Assembly (NCBI RefSeq): GCF_007990755.1
Contig: NZ_BJXA01000033.1
Span: forward strand, 25,701-89,700
Direction: 5' to 3'
Length of the DNA stretch: 64,000 nt
Origin: Nocardia ninae NBRC 108245
GTDB taxonomy: Bacteria; Actinomycetota; Actinomycetes; Mycobacteriales; Mycobacteriaceae
Both the position numbers and the translations under genes were made by a program. Shown in pieces: positions 1 to 8,228 of this stretch (position 1 is its first letter; every line of letters begins with the position of its first letter). The notes beneath the pieces are model-generated. The model did not search any database. It was not told the DNA's origin and worked only from the letters and a program-made list of their open reading frames with translations.

Positions 1-1591
1 GCAGGTGGGCATCGGAATAGGGCGCGCCCATCAGTTGCACGCCGACGGGTAGGCCGGTGACCGTGCTGGGTTGGGCCGGGATGGCGACGGCGGGCAAGCC
101 GCAGTAGTTGGCGTCGTTGGTCTGTGGTGACATCGCCATGCCTTCCTGCGGGCCGTAGTCCCCGAAGGGTGGGCGGTCGACGAGTTCGGTGCCGAGGACC
201 GGGAGCAGTATTGCGTCCAGGGCATGGTCGCGCAGGAGTGCGCACCAGTGTTGTTGGCGGCGGGTGCGTTCGCGTAGCAGCTGGTGGTAGGCGATGGCCT
301 TGGGTTCGTGGGCGAGCAGGAAGGCGAAGCTTTCGGTGAGGTATCGGGTGTAGGCGTCGCGCCGAGCGGGCCACCATTGTGCTTGGTAGGCACCGATTTC
401 CACGCCCTGGCCGATGATCATGTCCAGGTAGTTCATCGGGGCGGGAGTCTCGACTGCGATCACCTCGGCGCCGAGCGAGCGCAGCGTCGCCTGCATGTCG
501 CGGTAGCTGTCGGCCACGCCGGGATCCAATGCCGGTGCGGTAGCGGGGATTCCGAGTCGGGTGCCGACGAGTCCGGACGCACGCGGCGTGCTGGGGTAGG
601 ACTGGGGCCAATCGATGGCCCCGTTGGTGCGGGGATCGAAGGGATCGAATCCAGCGATCGCCGCGAGCAGCGGGCCGAGGTCGGCGGCACTGCGCGCCAT
701 GGGCCCGACATTGTCGAAGCTCCAGGCGACGGGGATGGTGCCGTACACCGAGACCAGTCCGGCTGTGGGTTTGATGCTGCACACGTTGCAGGCCGAGGCG
801 GGGATACGCAGGCTGCCCGCGGTATCGGTACCCAACGCCGCCGGGGTGAATCGGGCGGCGAGTGCGGCGGCCGAGCCGCCGGAGGAGCCGCCGGGCACCT
901 TGTGGAAGTTCCAGGGGTTGGCGGTTTGTTCGGTGAGCGAACCGATCGCCATCTGATGGGTCTGCACGTGTCCGAGCAGCGGCATCCCGTCGGCCTTCAA
1001 TCGCGCCCAGACGGTGCAGTCGCCCACGGCGACGTTGTCACCGAGCAGTGTGGGCAAGCCCGCGGTCAACGGACGGCCCCGCACGGCGAATACGTCCTTG
1101 AGCGCCAACGGAATTCCGCACAGCAGCGAGGCCCGGTCACCCTCGGATCGGCGGCGTGCGTCAGCCTCCCTGGCTGCCGCGAGCGCGGTATCCGGGTAAC
1201 GCCGGACGAAGGAGTTGATCTCCTTGTCCTTGTCCTCGGCTCGGTCCAGCAGAGCTCTGGTCAGTCGCTCGCTGGTGAGTGCACCCGCGCGCAGCAGCGC
1301 CGCGAGTTCGAGCACGCCGAGCCCGGTCGGATCAGAGCTGTCGATACCGCGGTGATCGGGCAGCGACAGCTCGTAGCTTCGGGGTTTCGCTACCGGCCGG
1401 GGCGCCTGCTGCACCGGAAAAGGCGCGAGGGCATCGGTATTGGTGGGGTCGGTCGCCGGTGGTTGCTCGGGGTAAGAAAAGGCCGAGGTCGACACCGGGG
1501 ACGTAGTGGAGGAGTCGTCGCTGCTACATCCGGCGGCGATGACCGCAGCCGAACTCACCGACACCGCTTGGACAAATTTCCGACGTTCCAT
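1..1591 (-). CDS. Amidase-signature family lipoprotein, partial (3' end outside window)
   Basis: Amidase-signature hydrolase, which would cleave an amide to carboxylate and ammonia; substrate unknown. The product starts MERRKFVQAVSVSS and has a twin-arginine motif followed by a lipobox (IAAGC), so it is probably a Tat-exported lipoprotein acting outside the membrane. The Ser-cisSer-Lys triad is visible: Lys in ALKDVF (about residue 165), the GGSSGGSAAA glycine/serine loop (about 235) and nucleophile Ser in DTAGSLRIPA (about 258). It runs off the left edge after VQLMGAPYSDAHL, so only the last few tens of residues are missing. It follows the MarR gene on the same strand with a 62-bp gap, so co-transcription is likely. 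An AAAGGA lies about 11 nt before the ATG. Confidence 0.88.
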   Translation of the reverse strand, partial: MERRKFVQAVSVSSAAVIAAGCSSDDSSTTSPVSTSAFSYPEQPPATDPTNTDALAPFPVQQAPRPVAKPRSYELSLPDHRGIDSSDPTGLGVLELAALLRAGALTSERLTRALLDRAEDKDKEINSFVRRYPDTALAAAREADARRRSEGDRASLLCGIPLALKDVFAVRGRPLTAGLPTLLGDNVAVGDCTVWARLKADGMPLLGHVQTHQMAIGSLTEQTANPWNFHKVPGGSSGGSAAALAARFTPAALGTDTAGSLRIPASACNVCSIKPTAGLVSVYGTIPVAWSFDNVGPMARSAADLGPLLAAIAGFDPFDPRTNGAIDWPQSYPSTPRASGLVGTRLGIPATAPALDPGVADSYRDMQATLRSLGAEVIAVETPAPMNYLDMIIGQGVEIGAYQAQWWPARRDAYTRYLTESFAFLLAHEPKAIAYHQLLRERTRRQQHWCALLRDHALDAILLPVLGTELVDRPPFGDYGPQEGMAMSPQTNDANYCGLPAVAIPAQPSTVTGLPVGVQLMGAPYSDAHL

Positions 1592-1653
1592 GGCTGCTCG
1601 GTCCTTTCGGATTCTCTGCTCGGACTTGCGTCAATCGACTGTGGGTCGCTGCG

Positions 1654-2247
1654 TTATGTCGGTCCTTTCTCGATCGATCGGCGCGGAGTACCCGACTCGG
1701 CGCGGTGTCGTTGTGGCGGGCGAGCCTGGTAGGACTGGTCGAGCATGCGGGTCAGGGCCGGGGAGGTGGCCAGCGAATCGAGCACCGGGCGCAGGCTCTT
1801 GGTCAAGGCGGCGCGGTCGCGGGTGCTCAGGTGCCGCAGGAAGTGGCGGCGAACCCGGTCGATGTGTTCGGGTGCGGCGGCGAGCAGGGCTCGGCGGCCG
1901 TTGTCGGTGAGTACGACCTCGACGCCTCGTTTGTCGGTCGCGGCCTGTTGCCGGTCCACCAAACCGCGCGCCTGCATGCGTTTGATCTGTTGGGACAGCC
2001 TGCTCTGGGAGAGCATGGCCGCCTCGGCCAGATCGTTCATCCGCACGCGGCAATCCGGTGCCGCCTCCAAGGCGACCAGGACCGCGTATTCATCCAGGGT
2101 CAGGCCGTGAGCGCGCCGCAGGTCGGTGTCGAGCCGATCGATCAGCAAGCGACTGGTGAACAGAAAGGATATCCATGTCGTCAGCTCGTCACCGTCCCAC
2201 CTGCTCACGAATCCGGTACCTTCGGATTGATCTTGTGGGACCATCAT
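1654..2247 (-). CDS. MarR-family transcriptional regulator
   Basis: Winged-helix MarR-type regulator of about 197 residues. The recognition-helix region reads LAEAAMLSQSRLSQQIKRM and is followed by the wing (residues with DKRG) typical of the family. AAGGAG sits 5 nt before the ATG at 2247 and 8 nt before the next in-frame ATG at 2244. Upstream TTG (2265) would put this Shine-Dalgarno inside the gene, so I reject it. The gene is divergent from the flavin oxidoreductase at 2323, and a perfect palindrome between them is the obvious binding site. It probably represses both directions until a small aromatic or similar ligand binds; the ligand is not inferable. Confidence 0.88.
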   Translation of the reverse strand: MMVPQDQSEGTGFVSRWDGDELTTWISFLFTSRLLIDRLDTDLRRAHGLTLDEYAVLVALEAAPDCRVRMNDLAEAAMLSQSRLSQQIKRMQARGLVDRQQAATDKRGVEVVLTDNGRRALLAAAPEHIDRVRRHFLRHLSTRDRAALTKSLRPVLDSLATSPALTRMLDQSYQARPPQRHRAESGTPRRSIEKGPT

Positions 2248-2283
2248 CACATCTCCTTGTGGCAATTGCCTAGCTACCGTCTA

Positions 2284-2307
2284 ATTTACATTAACTTTGA
2301 TGTAAAT
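2284..2307. promoter_or_regulatory. Palindromic MarR-type operator
   Basis: Perfect inverted repeat ATTTACAT-N8-ATGTAAAT between the divergent MarR and oxidoreductase genes. Its A/T richness stands out against the high-GC surroundings. Size and position fit a MarR dimer site covering both promoters. Assignment to this MarR protein is inference. Confidence 0.75.
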
Positions 2308-2322
2308 CGAGAGGAGATAGCC

Positions 2323-3774
2323 GTGACTGACATCGCAACGCTGCTCCACCAGCACCTGCCCTCGACGCAGATGAGTTTCGAGGGTGATCCCGACTACGAC
2401 CGAGCCCGCGCGACCTGGAACGTGCGGACCCAGTTTCACCCCTTGGGGGTCGTGCGGCCGCGCAGCACCGCCGAGGTGGCCACGGTCGTGCGGTGTGCCC
2501 GCGAGGCAGGCGTCACCCAGATCGCGATCCGCTCCGGCGGCCACTCCATCGAAGGCAACGGGCTGGGCGGCCGGGGCGGGCACGCGCTGGTGATCGATCT
2601 GATCCACCTCGACAAGGTCACCGTGGCCCCGGGGGCACGCACCGCGACCGTGGAACCCGGTGCGCTGCTCGGCAATCTCTACTGGGAGGCATGGTCGCAC
2701 GGCGAGCTCATGGTGCCCGGCGGCGACTGCCTGCCCGTCGGCGTCGGCGGCCAGGCCACCTGCGGAGGATACGGGCGCGCCGTGCGTCGATACGGCATCC
2801 TCACCGACCACGTCATGCAGGTCGAGGTCGTCACCGCAGACGGTCGCGTGCTGATCGCCGACGAGGACACCAACTCCGATCTGTTCTGGGCGCTGCGCGG
2901 CTCGGGCACCGGATCGTTCGCCGTGATCACCAAGTTCGTGCTCCGCCTGCACACGGCGCCGAAAGCGCCCGCGAATTTCTCGCTGCGCTACCGCCTGACC
3001 GACATCGACTTCGTCGAAACATTCACGGCGCTACAGGATTACACCCTCAACGCACCGACGACATTCAGTCCGATGCTGGTGATCTGGAAAGGCATCCTCG
3101 AAATGGTCGGTGTGCTGCTCACCGACACACCCGCCGAGCGCGACTCCATGATCGCCGACATGCGCGCGCGTCTGCCGCGACCGACCGAGTCCGACATCGA
3201 ACCGATGAGCTACATCGACGTCATCGCCACCCAAGCCGCGACACAAACCTCGGCACACTGGCTGGCCGAACCCGGCAAACTCAGCCGCGAAGCCGACGAG
3301 AACCTGCGCTACCAGGCGATCAAGGCCGCACACCTGCCCGAACCGTTCACCCCCGAGGTGATCGCGAAACTCGGTGAACTCGCGGCCCGGCAGCCGCTCC
3401 AGGGTGCCCGGATGCAGATGCAAGCCCTCGACCCGGCCTCCGGACTACCGGCCGACGCCACCGCGGTCAAAGTGCGCGGCAGTGTCTGGCTGCTCGGCTT
3501 CGGCACCGACGTCGAATCCGGCGAAACCGACGACCCCGCACAGCTTGTCCCGCTCGGCGAGCAGCGCCGTTGGTGGCCCCGCGAGGCCTACGAGCTGATG
3601 TACCCCCACACTGTCGGCGGCTACATCGGCGACGACGACCTCGAAGAACAGCTGCACGGACGTGACATGTACGCCAGTTATTACGGCGCGCACTTCCCCC
3701 GGCTCCAGACCATCAAACGTAAGTACGACCCGGACAACCTGTTCCACAACGCCATGAGCATTCCGCTCGACTGA
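2323..3774 (+). CDS. FAD-dependent oxidoreductase, berberine-bridge-enzyme type
   Basis: Flavoprotein oxidase of about 483 residues with an N-terminal FAD-binding_4 fold and a C-terminal BBE segment (YDPDNLFHNAMSIPLD). Two features predict bicovalent flavin: the His of RSGGHS (about residue 73) for 8-alpha linkage, and the Cys of GGDCLPVGVGG (about 135) for 6-S-cysteinylation. The family oxidises sugars, alkaloids or polyphenols; the substrate here is unknown. No export signal is visible, so it is probably cytoplasmic. GTG 2323 is chosen because GAGGAG lies 8 nt upstream; longer readings would run through the operator. Divergent from and probably controlled by the MarR gene. Confidence 0.9.
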   Translation: MTDIATLLHQHLPSTQMSFEGDPDYDRARATWNVRTQFHPLGVVRPRSTAEVATVVRCAREAGVTQIAIRSGGHSIEGNGLGGRGGHALVIDLIHLDKVTVAPGARTATVEPGALLGNLYWEAWSHGELMVPGGDCLPVGVGGQATCGGYGRAVRRYGILTDHVMQVEVVTADGRVLIADEDTNSDLFWALRGSGTGSFAVITKFVLRLHTAPKAPANFSLRYRLTDIDFVETFTALQDYTLNAPTTFSPMLVIWKGILEMVGVLLTDTPAERDSMIADMRARLPRPTESDIEPMSYIDVIATQAATQTSAHWLAEPGKLSREADENLRYQAIKAAHLPEPFTPEVIAKLGELAARQPLQGARMQMQALDPASGLPADATAVKVRGSVWLLGFGTDVESGETDDPAQLVPLGEQRRWWPREAYELMYPHTVGGYIGDDDLEEQLHGRDMYASYYGAHFPRLQTIKRKYDPDNLFHNAMSIPLD

Positions 3775-3862
3775 ACGGGGCGCCGCCCCACCGGCGTAGA
3801 GATCGGCTTTCATCCCATGCTCGGCATTCGTTATCCGGTTCGTTGGATCGAAGGAGCTGATC

Positions 3863-6781
3863 GTGAAATTGTGGCAACCATTTCTCCACTCGCCGGCGCT
3901 GCTGGATTCGCCCGGTCGCATTACCGACGCCGCGCCCGAGGCCTTGGCCGAGGGCTCCGCCGCCTCGTTGAAGGCCGATATGGACGGCCTGCTCGGTGCG
4001 GACAAAGTGCACGCACGGGCGATCGATCTGGTGAGATATGCCAGTGATTACAGCCCATACCGACTGATTCCGAAGGTGGTGGTGAATCCGCAGACCCCGC
4101 AGGATGTCGCCGCCGTGCTGGCATACGCGCGTGCGCGCGGGCACACCGTGACCTTCCGTGCGGCGGGCACCAGCCCGAACGGCCAGGCAGCCGGAGACGA
4201 CATCCTCATCGATGTCCGGCGCGGCTGGAGCGGCACGATCGTCGAGGACCAGGGACAGCGGGTACGGGTGCGTCCAGGCACCACCGTTGCCATAGCCAAC
4301 GCTGCCCTCGCCCGGCGCGGCACCCGGTTGGGGCCCGACCCGGCCAGCGCCCATGCGTGCACGGTGGGCGGCGTGATCGCCAACAACTCCTCCGGTTTCG
4401 CCGCGGGGGTGACCCAAACCGCCTCGGCCACATTGCGTTCGGTCACGGTTGTGCTGCCGTCGGGGACGATCGTCGACACCGGCGCCGACGACGCCGACGC
4501 GGTTCTCACGGCCGCGGAGCCGGAATTGGCGGCGGGGCTGCTGCGGATCAAAGCCGAGATCGAGGCCGACACCGAGCTCGCCGACCGCATCCGCCACAAG
4601 TTCGCCATCAAGAACGCCAGCGGGTACCGGCTCGACGGCTTCCTGATCGGCGCCACCCCGGCACAGATCCTCACCCGGCTGATGGTGTGTTCCCAAGGGA
4701 CACTGGGATTCGTCGCCGAAGCCGTGTTCGACACGGTGTCACTGCTGCCCACGCGCGCTGCGGCATTTTTGCTGTTCGATACCCTGGAACACGCCGCCGA
4801 GGCGGTGCCGAAGTTCACCGCGGCCGGCGCCCAGGTCGCCGAACTGCTCGACGGCCGCACCCTACGTGCGTGCGCGCAGCTACCCGCGGCGAATCCGGCC
4901 TGGGCCGAACTACATTCAGGCTCAGCGGCATTGCTGGTGGAAGTGCGGGCCACCGACGAAGTGACATTGGATTCCACGCTGCCACTGGTGGAGGCGGTGC
5001 TGACCGACTGCGCACTCACCGAACCAGGTCAATTCACCCGCGACCGAGCCCAGATCGCCATCTATTGGCAGCTCCGTGAGGGACTGGGTGGTTTGGTCGG
5101 GATGCAGCGCCCCGTCGGCGCCACGATGATCGGCGAGGACGTCTGCGTGCCGCCGGCTCGGGTCGCCGAGGCGGCGAAAGACCTTGCCGCCCTGCTGGAT
5201 ACGCACGGCTACGATCCTTCCCTGCAGGGGCACGCCTCGGCAGGCAACTTCCACTTCTGCCTGATGGTCGACTTCAGCACCGCCGAGGGCAAGAACAACT
5301 ACGCGAAATTCATGGACGAGTTGGTCGAGCTCATCACCGGAAAATACGACGGCTCGTTGAAAGCCGAGCACGGCAGCGGCCGCAACATGGCGCCGTTCGT
5401 ACCGATCGAATGGGGCGACAAAGCCACCGACCTCATGTGGCAGATCAAGCGCCTGTTCGACCCGCACGGGGTGCTCGCGCCCGACGTCATGCTCACCCGC
5501 GACCGCACCTCACATTTGAAGCACCTGCAGTCGATGCCCCGGGTGGAAGACACCATCGAGCACTGCATCGAATGCGGTTTCTGCGAACACGTCTGCCCCA
5601 GCAGGCATCTCACCACCACCCCGCGCCAGCGCATCGTCGTGCGCCGGGAGATGGAACGCCAGGGCGGCGATACACCGCTACGTCGCGCGCTGCTCGAGCA
5701 GTACGAGTACGACGCGGTGGAAACCTGCGCCGGTGACGGCAGCTGCTCACTCGCCTGCCCGCTCGACATAGACACCGGCACCATGATGAAAACCTTCCGT
5801 CACTCCGAACACACCGCGCGACAAGAGAAAACAGCGCTGCTGGTGGCCGAGCGCTGGGGCCGGGTCGAACAGCTGGCCCGGGTGGCGGTGCGGGGCGGTC
5901 ACCTGCTGGGCGCCACCGTGATGACGGCCATCACCGGCCTACTACGCCTGGTCGTGAGCACCGAGCTGATGCCGGGCTGGCTGCGCGAGATGCCCGCCGC
6001 GGCCCCCGCACACCTGCCGCGGACCCAGCGCGACGGTGCGGCGGCGGTCTACTTCCCCGCCTGCATCAACCGCATCTTCGGCCGCGCACCACAGGATCGG
6101 CGGGAGTTGAGCCTACCCGAAGCCCTGGTCACGCTCTCCGCCCGCGCCGGTATGCCGCTGTGGATTCCCGAGGATGTACGCGGCAGCTGCTGCGCCACGG
6201 TCTGGCACTCCAAGGGATACCAGGACGGCAACACCTACATGGCCAACCTGATTATCGAAAACCTCTGGCGCTGGAGCGATTCCGGCACCCTGCCGGTCGT
6301 TATCGACGCCGCCTCCTGCACCCTCGGCGTGCTCAACGAAATCACCGACTACCTGACCGACGACAACGCGGCACACCGGGCCGCGATGACGATCATGGAC
6401 GCCACCACCTGGTCTCAGCAGCAGCTGCTGCCCAACCTCACCGTCGGCGAGAAGCTCGACCGGGTCGCGGTGCACCCCACCTGCTCCACCCGCCACCTCG
6501 GCATCGACGGCACGCTCGCCGAGATCGGTGCCGCACTCGCGACCGAGGTCGTCGTGCCGCAACAGGCCACCTGCTGCGCCTTCGCCGGCGATCGCGGCTT
6601 CCTGCACCCCGAACTCACCGAAGCCGCCACCCACGACGAAGCCGACGAACTCGACGGCCAAAACTTCGACGCCCACCTGTGCAACAACCGAACCTGCGAA
6701 ATCGGACTCGAACACGGAACCGGAGGCCACTACGAATCATTCATCTTCACCCTCGAACGCCAGACCCGTCCACAGAGCTGA
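3863..6781 (+). CDS. FAD-linked oxidase / 4Fe-4S fusion protein (D-2-hydroxyacid dehydrogenase type)
   Basis: 972-residue fusion of a GlcD/D-lactate-dehydrogenase-like flavin domain and a GlcF-like iron-sulfur domain, resembling the YdiJ/Dld group. In order: FAD-binding_4 (about residues 65-280), FAD-oxidase C domain (to about 540), two ferredoxin-type clusters (CIECGFCEHVCP about 567; CAGDGSCSLACP about 622), then CCG cysteine-rich motifs (GSCCATVW about 773; ATCCAFAGDRGF about 902). It probably oxidises a D-2-hydroxy acid and passes electrons through the clusters to a membrane acceptor. GTG start with AAGGAG 7 nt upstream. It follows the flavin oxidase by 88 bp, so possible co-transcription. 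Confidence 0.9.
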   Translation: MKLWQPFLHSPALLDSPGRITDAAPEALAEGSAASLKADMDGLLGADKVHARAIDLVRYASDYSPYRLIPKVVVNPQTPQDVAAVLAYARARGHTVTFRAAGTSPNGQAAGDDILIDVRRGWSGTIVEDQGQRVRVRPGTTVAIANAALARRGTRLGPDPASAHACTVGGVIANNSSGFAAGVTQTASATLRSVTVVLPSGTIVDTGADDADAVLTAAEPELAAGLLRIKAEIEADTELADRIRHKFAIKNASGYRLDGFLIGATPAQILTRLMVCSQGTLGFVAEAVFDTVSLLPTRAAAFLLFDTLEHAAEAVPKFTAAGAQVAELLDGRTLRACAQLPAANPAWAELHSGSAALLVEVRATDEVTLDSTLPLVEAVLTDCALTEPGQFTRDRAQIAIYWQLREGLGGLVGMQRPVGATMIGEDVCVPPARVAEAAKDLAALLDTHGYDPSLQGHASAGNFHFCLMVDFSTAEGKNNYAKFMDELVELITGKYDGSLKAEHGSGRNMAPFVPIEWGDKATDLMWQIKRLFDPHGVLAPDVMLTRDRTSHLKHLQSMPRVEDTIEHCIECGFCEHVCPSRHLTTTPRQRIVVRREMERQGGDTPLRRALLEQYEYDAVETCAGDGSCSLACPLDIDTGTMMKTFRHSEHTARQEKTALLVAERWGRVEQLARVAVRGGHLLGATVMTAITGLLRLVVSTELMPGWLREMPAAAPAHLPRTQRDGAAAVYFPACINRIFGRAPQDRRELSLPEALVTLSARAGMPLWIPEDVRGSCCATVWHSKGYQDGNTYMANLIIENLWRWSDSGTLPVVIDAASCTLGVLNEITDYLTDDNAAHRAAMTIMDATTWSQQQLLPNLTVGEKLDRVAVHPTCSTRHLGIDGTLAEIGAALATEVVVPQQATCCAFAGDRGFLHPELTEAATHDEADELDGQNFDAHLCNNRTCEIGLEHGTGGHYESFIFTLERQTRPQS

Positions 6782-6792
6782 CCCGCCCCCTC

Positions 6793-6969
6793 AGAAAGGA
6801 AGTACTGGGCCGGTATCTCCCCGAGGGCACTGAACTGACCCTGCTCACGCCCGACTCCGACCAAGCCGCACGCGCACCACTGGGCAACGCCATCATCGGC
6901 GACCCCGCCCGGGGCTCGCCCAGCTCGCCGAACTCGTCACCACCCGCCGGCCGATGCCCCCGTCATGAA
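6793..6969 (+). pseudogene. Possible decayed small ORF
   Basis: Reading from 6793 gives plausible coding sequence (LGRYLPEGTELTLL, GNAIIGDPA) up to about 6906. Sense then continues only in another frame as LAQLAELVTTRRPMPPS and a stop at 6967-6969. An AGAAAGGAAG purine run lies at the left end but no normal start codon follows it. I read this as the tail of a lost or frameshifted gene; family not recognised. The rest of the gap to 7162 holds only the two palindromes listed next. Confidence 0.3.
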
Positions 6970-7050
6970 ACAGCAAGCATCGGTTGATATTTCGGCAGAG
7001 CCCACCGACACGATCAGGGGAGACAGAACTCGCGCGGGGGCGGGATCACG

Positions 7051-7118
7051 ACATGGTTCTTTACCAAGAACCGTGTACTCGAGGGCGATAAGTTCTACGT
7101 CAAAGGTCGACCCTCGAG
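7051..7118. repeat. Two adjacent inverted repeats upstream of a frameshifted gene
   Basis: First palindrome: ACATGGTTCTT at 7051-7061 against AAGAACCGTGT at 7066-7076, eleven pairs with one G-T and a 4-nt loop. Second: CTCGAGGG at 7078-7085 against CCCTCGAG at 7111-7118, perfect, with a 25-nt spacer. They lie 45 bp before the damaged gene at 7163 and could be operator sites or hairpins; function unknown. Confidence 0.4.
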
Positions 7119-7162
7119 GTGGCAGGTGCCAGCCCGCGGCTGCGTAGATAAGGAAGCGATCA

Positions 7163-7823
7163 ATGTCGGGTACGGGATCGGTACAGGTCGGCCACCACCA
7201 ATTCAGCGTGGGGGCAATCGACGCCGATACGCATACCTCCTCGATCCCGACGGTGGGGTGCAACGAGTCCCGCACGAGGACCCTGCCGTTCGAGCCGTGC
7301 ACGAGCGCATCCGCACCTGGGGTGGCCGCGCCCCCAGCCCTGCACTCACCGAAGGCTTCGGCATCTACGACGCCCAGTTCCTCGCCGGACTGGATCGGGA
7401 TTTGGTCGACGCCATCGAGAACCTCCCCGAAGACCGCCTCCGGTCCTTGACACGCTGGTGCGCACACCGCGCATTCGAACACGCAGGCTTGGCCCAGTTC
7501 CCAGATTTCCGAACCGCCCTGACCGCCCTGGATGATGTCGAATCCGCGACAGCGCCAACGGATTTCGTCAACGCCTCCCAAGCCCGCTGGCGCCTCGACA
7601 CCGACCCCGACATCCCCGTCACCATCGTCTCCGGACTGCCGGGAAGCAGCGAACAAATCCAGCAACATCAGGCCATCGCGACTACTTCGCCGCCACGGAG
7701 TTCGGCGACCCGCTCAAAGCCGCTTTCAACGCCGTGCGTTTTGCGGCGACGACCTACGGCATGGACTATCGCGAACTGTTCACTGCCGTCCGAACCGAAT
7801 TCTTCACCGTCCCGAAGCCATGA
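7163..7823 (+). pseudogene. Hypothetical protein gene broken by probable frameshifts
   Basis: Coding sense is spread over three frames. From ATG 7163 (AAGGAAG 7 nt upstream) it reads MSGTGSVQVGHHQFSVG, with good third-position GC until about 7230. It then continues in a second frame (YLLDPDGGVQRV, later RWCAHRAFEHAGLAQFPDF) until about 7676. It ends in a third frame (DYFAATEFGDPLKAAFNAV to FFTVPKP, stop 7821-7823). Each switch is explained by one missing base. The later switch is convincing, because the downstream frame is clearly protein-like; the first is less certain. Family not recognised. Sequencing error cannot be excluded. Confidence 0.5.
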
Positions 7824-7845
7824 CTCCGGGACGATTCCCTGCCAA

Positions 7846-7884
7846 GGCACGGTGCGGTTGTGGGACACCACCACCGGCCACTTG
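7846..7884 (+). pseudogene. WD40-repeat-like fragment
   Basis: One frame reads GTVRLWDTTTGHL, which matches the end of a WD40 blade (TVRLWD then G-H). No other WD40 sequence surrounds it, and no gene can be built from it. It may be a remnant of a WD40 protein gene. The 7824-8228 gap otherwise holds only the promoter/operator described at 8003-8059. Confidence 0.3.
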
Positions 7885-8002
7885 ACAGGTTCGAGTCCTC
7901 CCCTGCTCACCGCGGTAACTACCCGAACTCTTCGTAATGCCTGGTGAGAGCGCTAGGTGCAGATGTGTCGCGGGTCACATTTCGATTGTCGTCGAACACC
8001 CC

Positions 8003-8059
8003 TTGACCTTCGAGGCCTGCGTCACGCATGGTGACATGAGGTTAACAAGCGCTTAGTAA
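8003..8059 (+). promoter_or_regulatory. Putative promoter and TetR-type operator of the acyl-CoA operon
   Basis: A TTGACC hexamer at 8003-8008 is followed, about 18 nt later, by CATGGT at 8027-8032, a plausible -35/-10 pair. Just downstream, 8042-8059 is an 18-bp near-palindrome, TTAAC-AAGCGCTT-AGTAA, with AAGCGCTT at its centre and two mismatched pairs. It would suit a TetR dimer, perhaps the TetR encoded at the operon's end (11855). This is inference from position only. Confidence 0.45.
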
Positions 8060-8228
8060 GTCGCGTTCCCCGCTCGAACGGCTGGCGTACCCGAGGACAT
8101 CGGTGGCGTGTCTGCTCTCCGTCGAGGTGAGCTGGACGACCGGTGGTCGTCGGCGGCGTCGGCACACCGTTCGGCGGCGGCGCGGGCTTTCGATACGCAC
8201 CGACAATTACTGGCGAGGAGAACAACAC

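Noticed and set aside
7885-7910. Complete tRNA gene
   Set aside because: Only a T-loop-like string is present; no acceptor, D or anticodon arms are found.
8043-8056. True KstR2 site and cholesterol operon
   Set aside because: One conserved position differs and the neighbouring genes are not the known HIP-pathway set.
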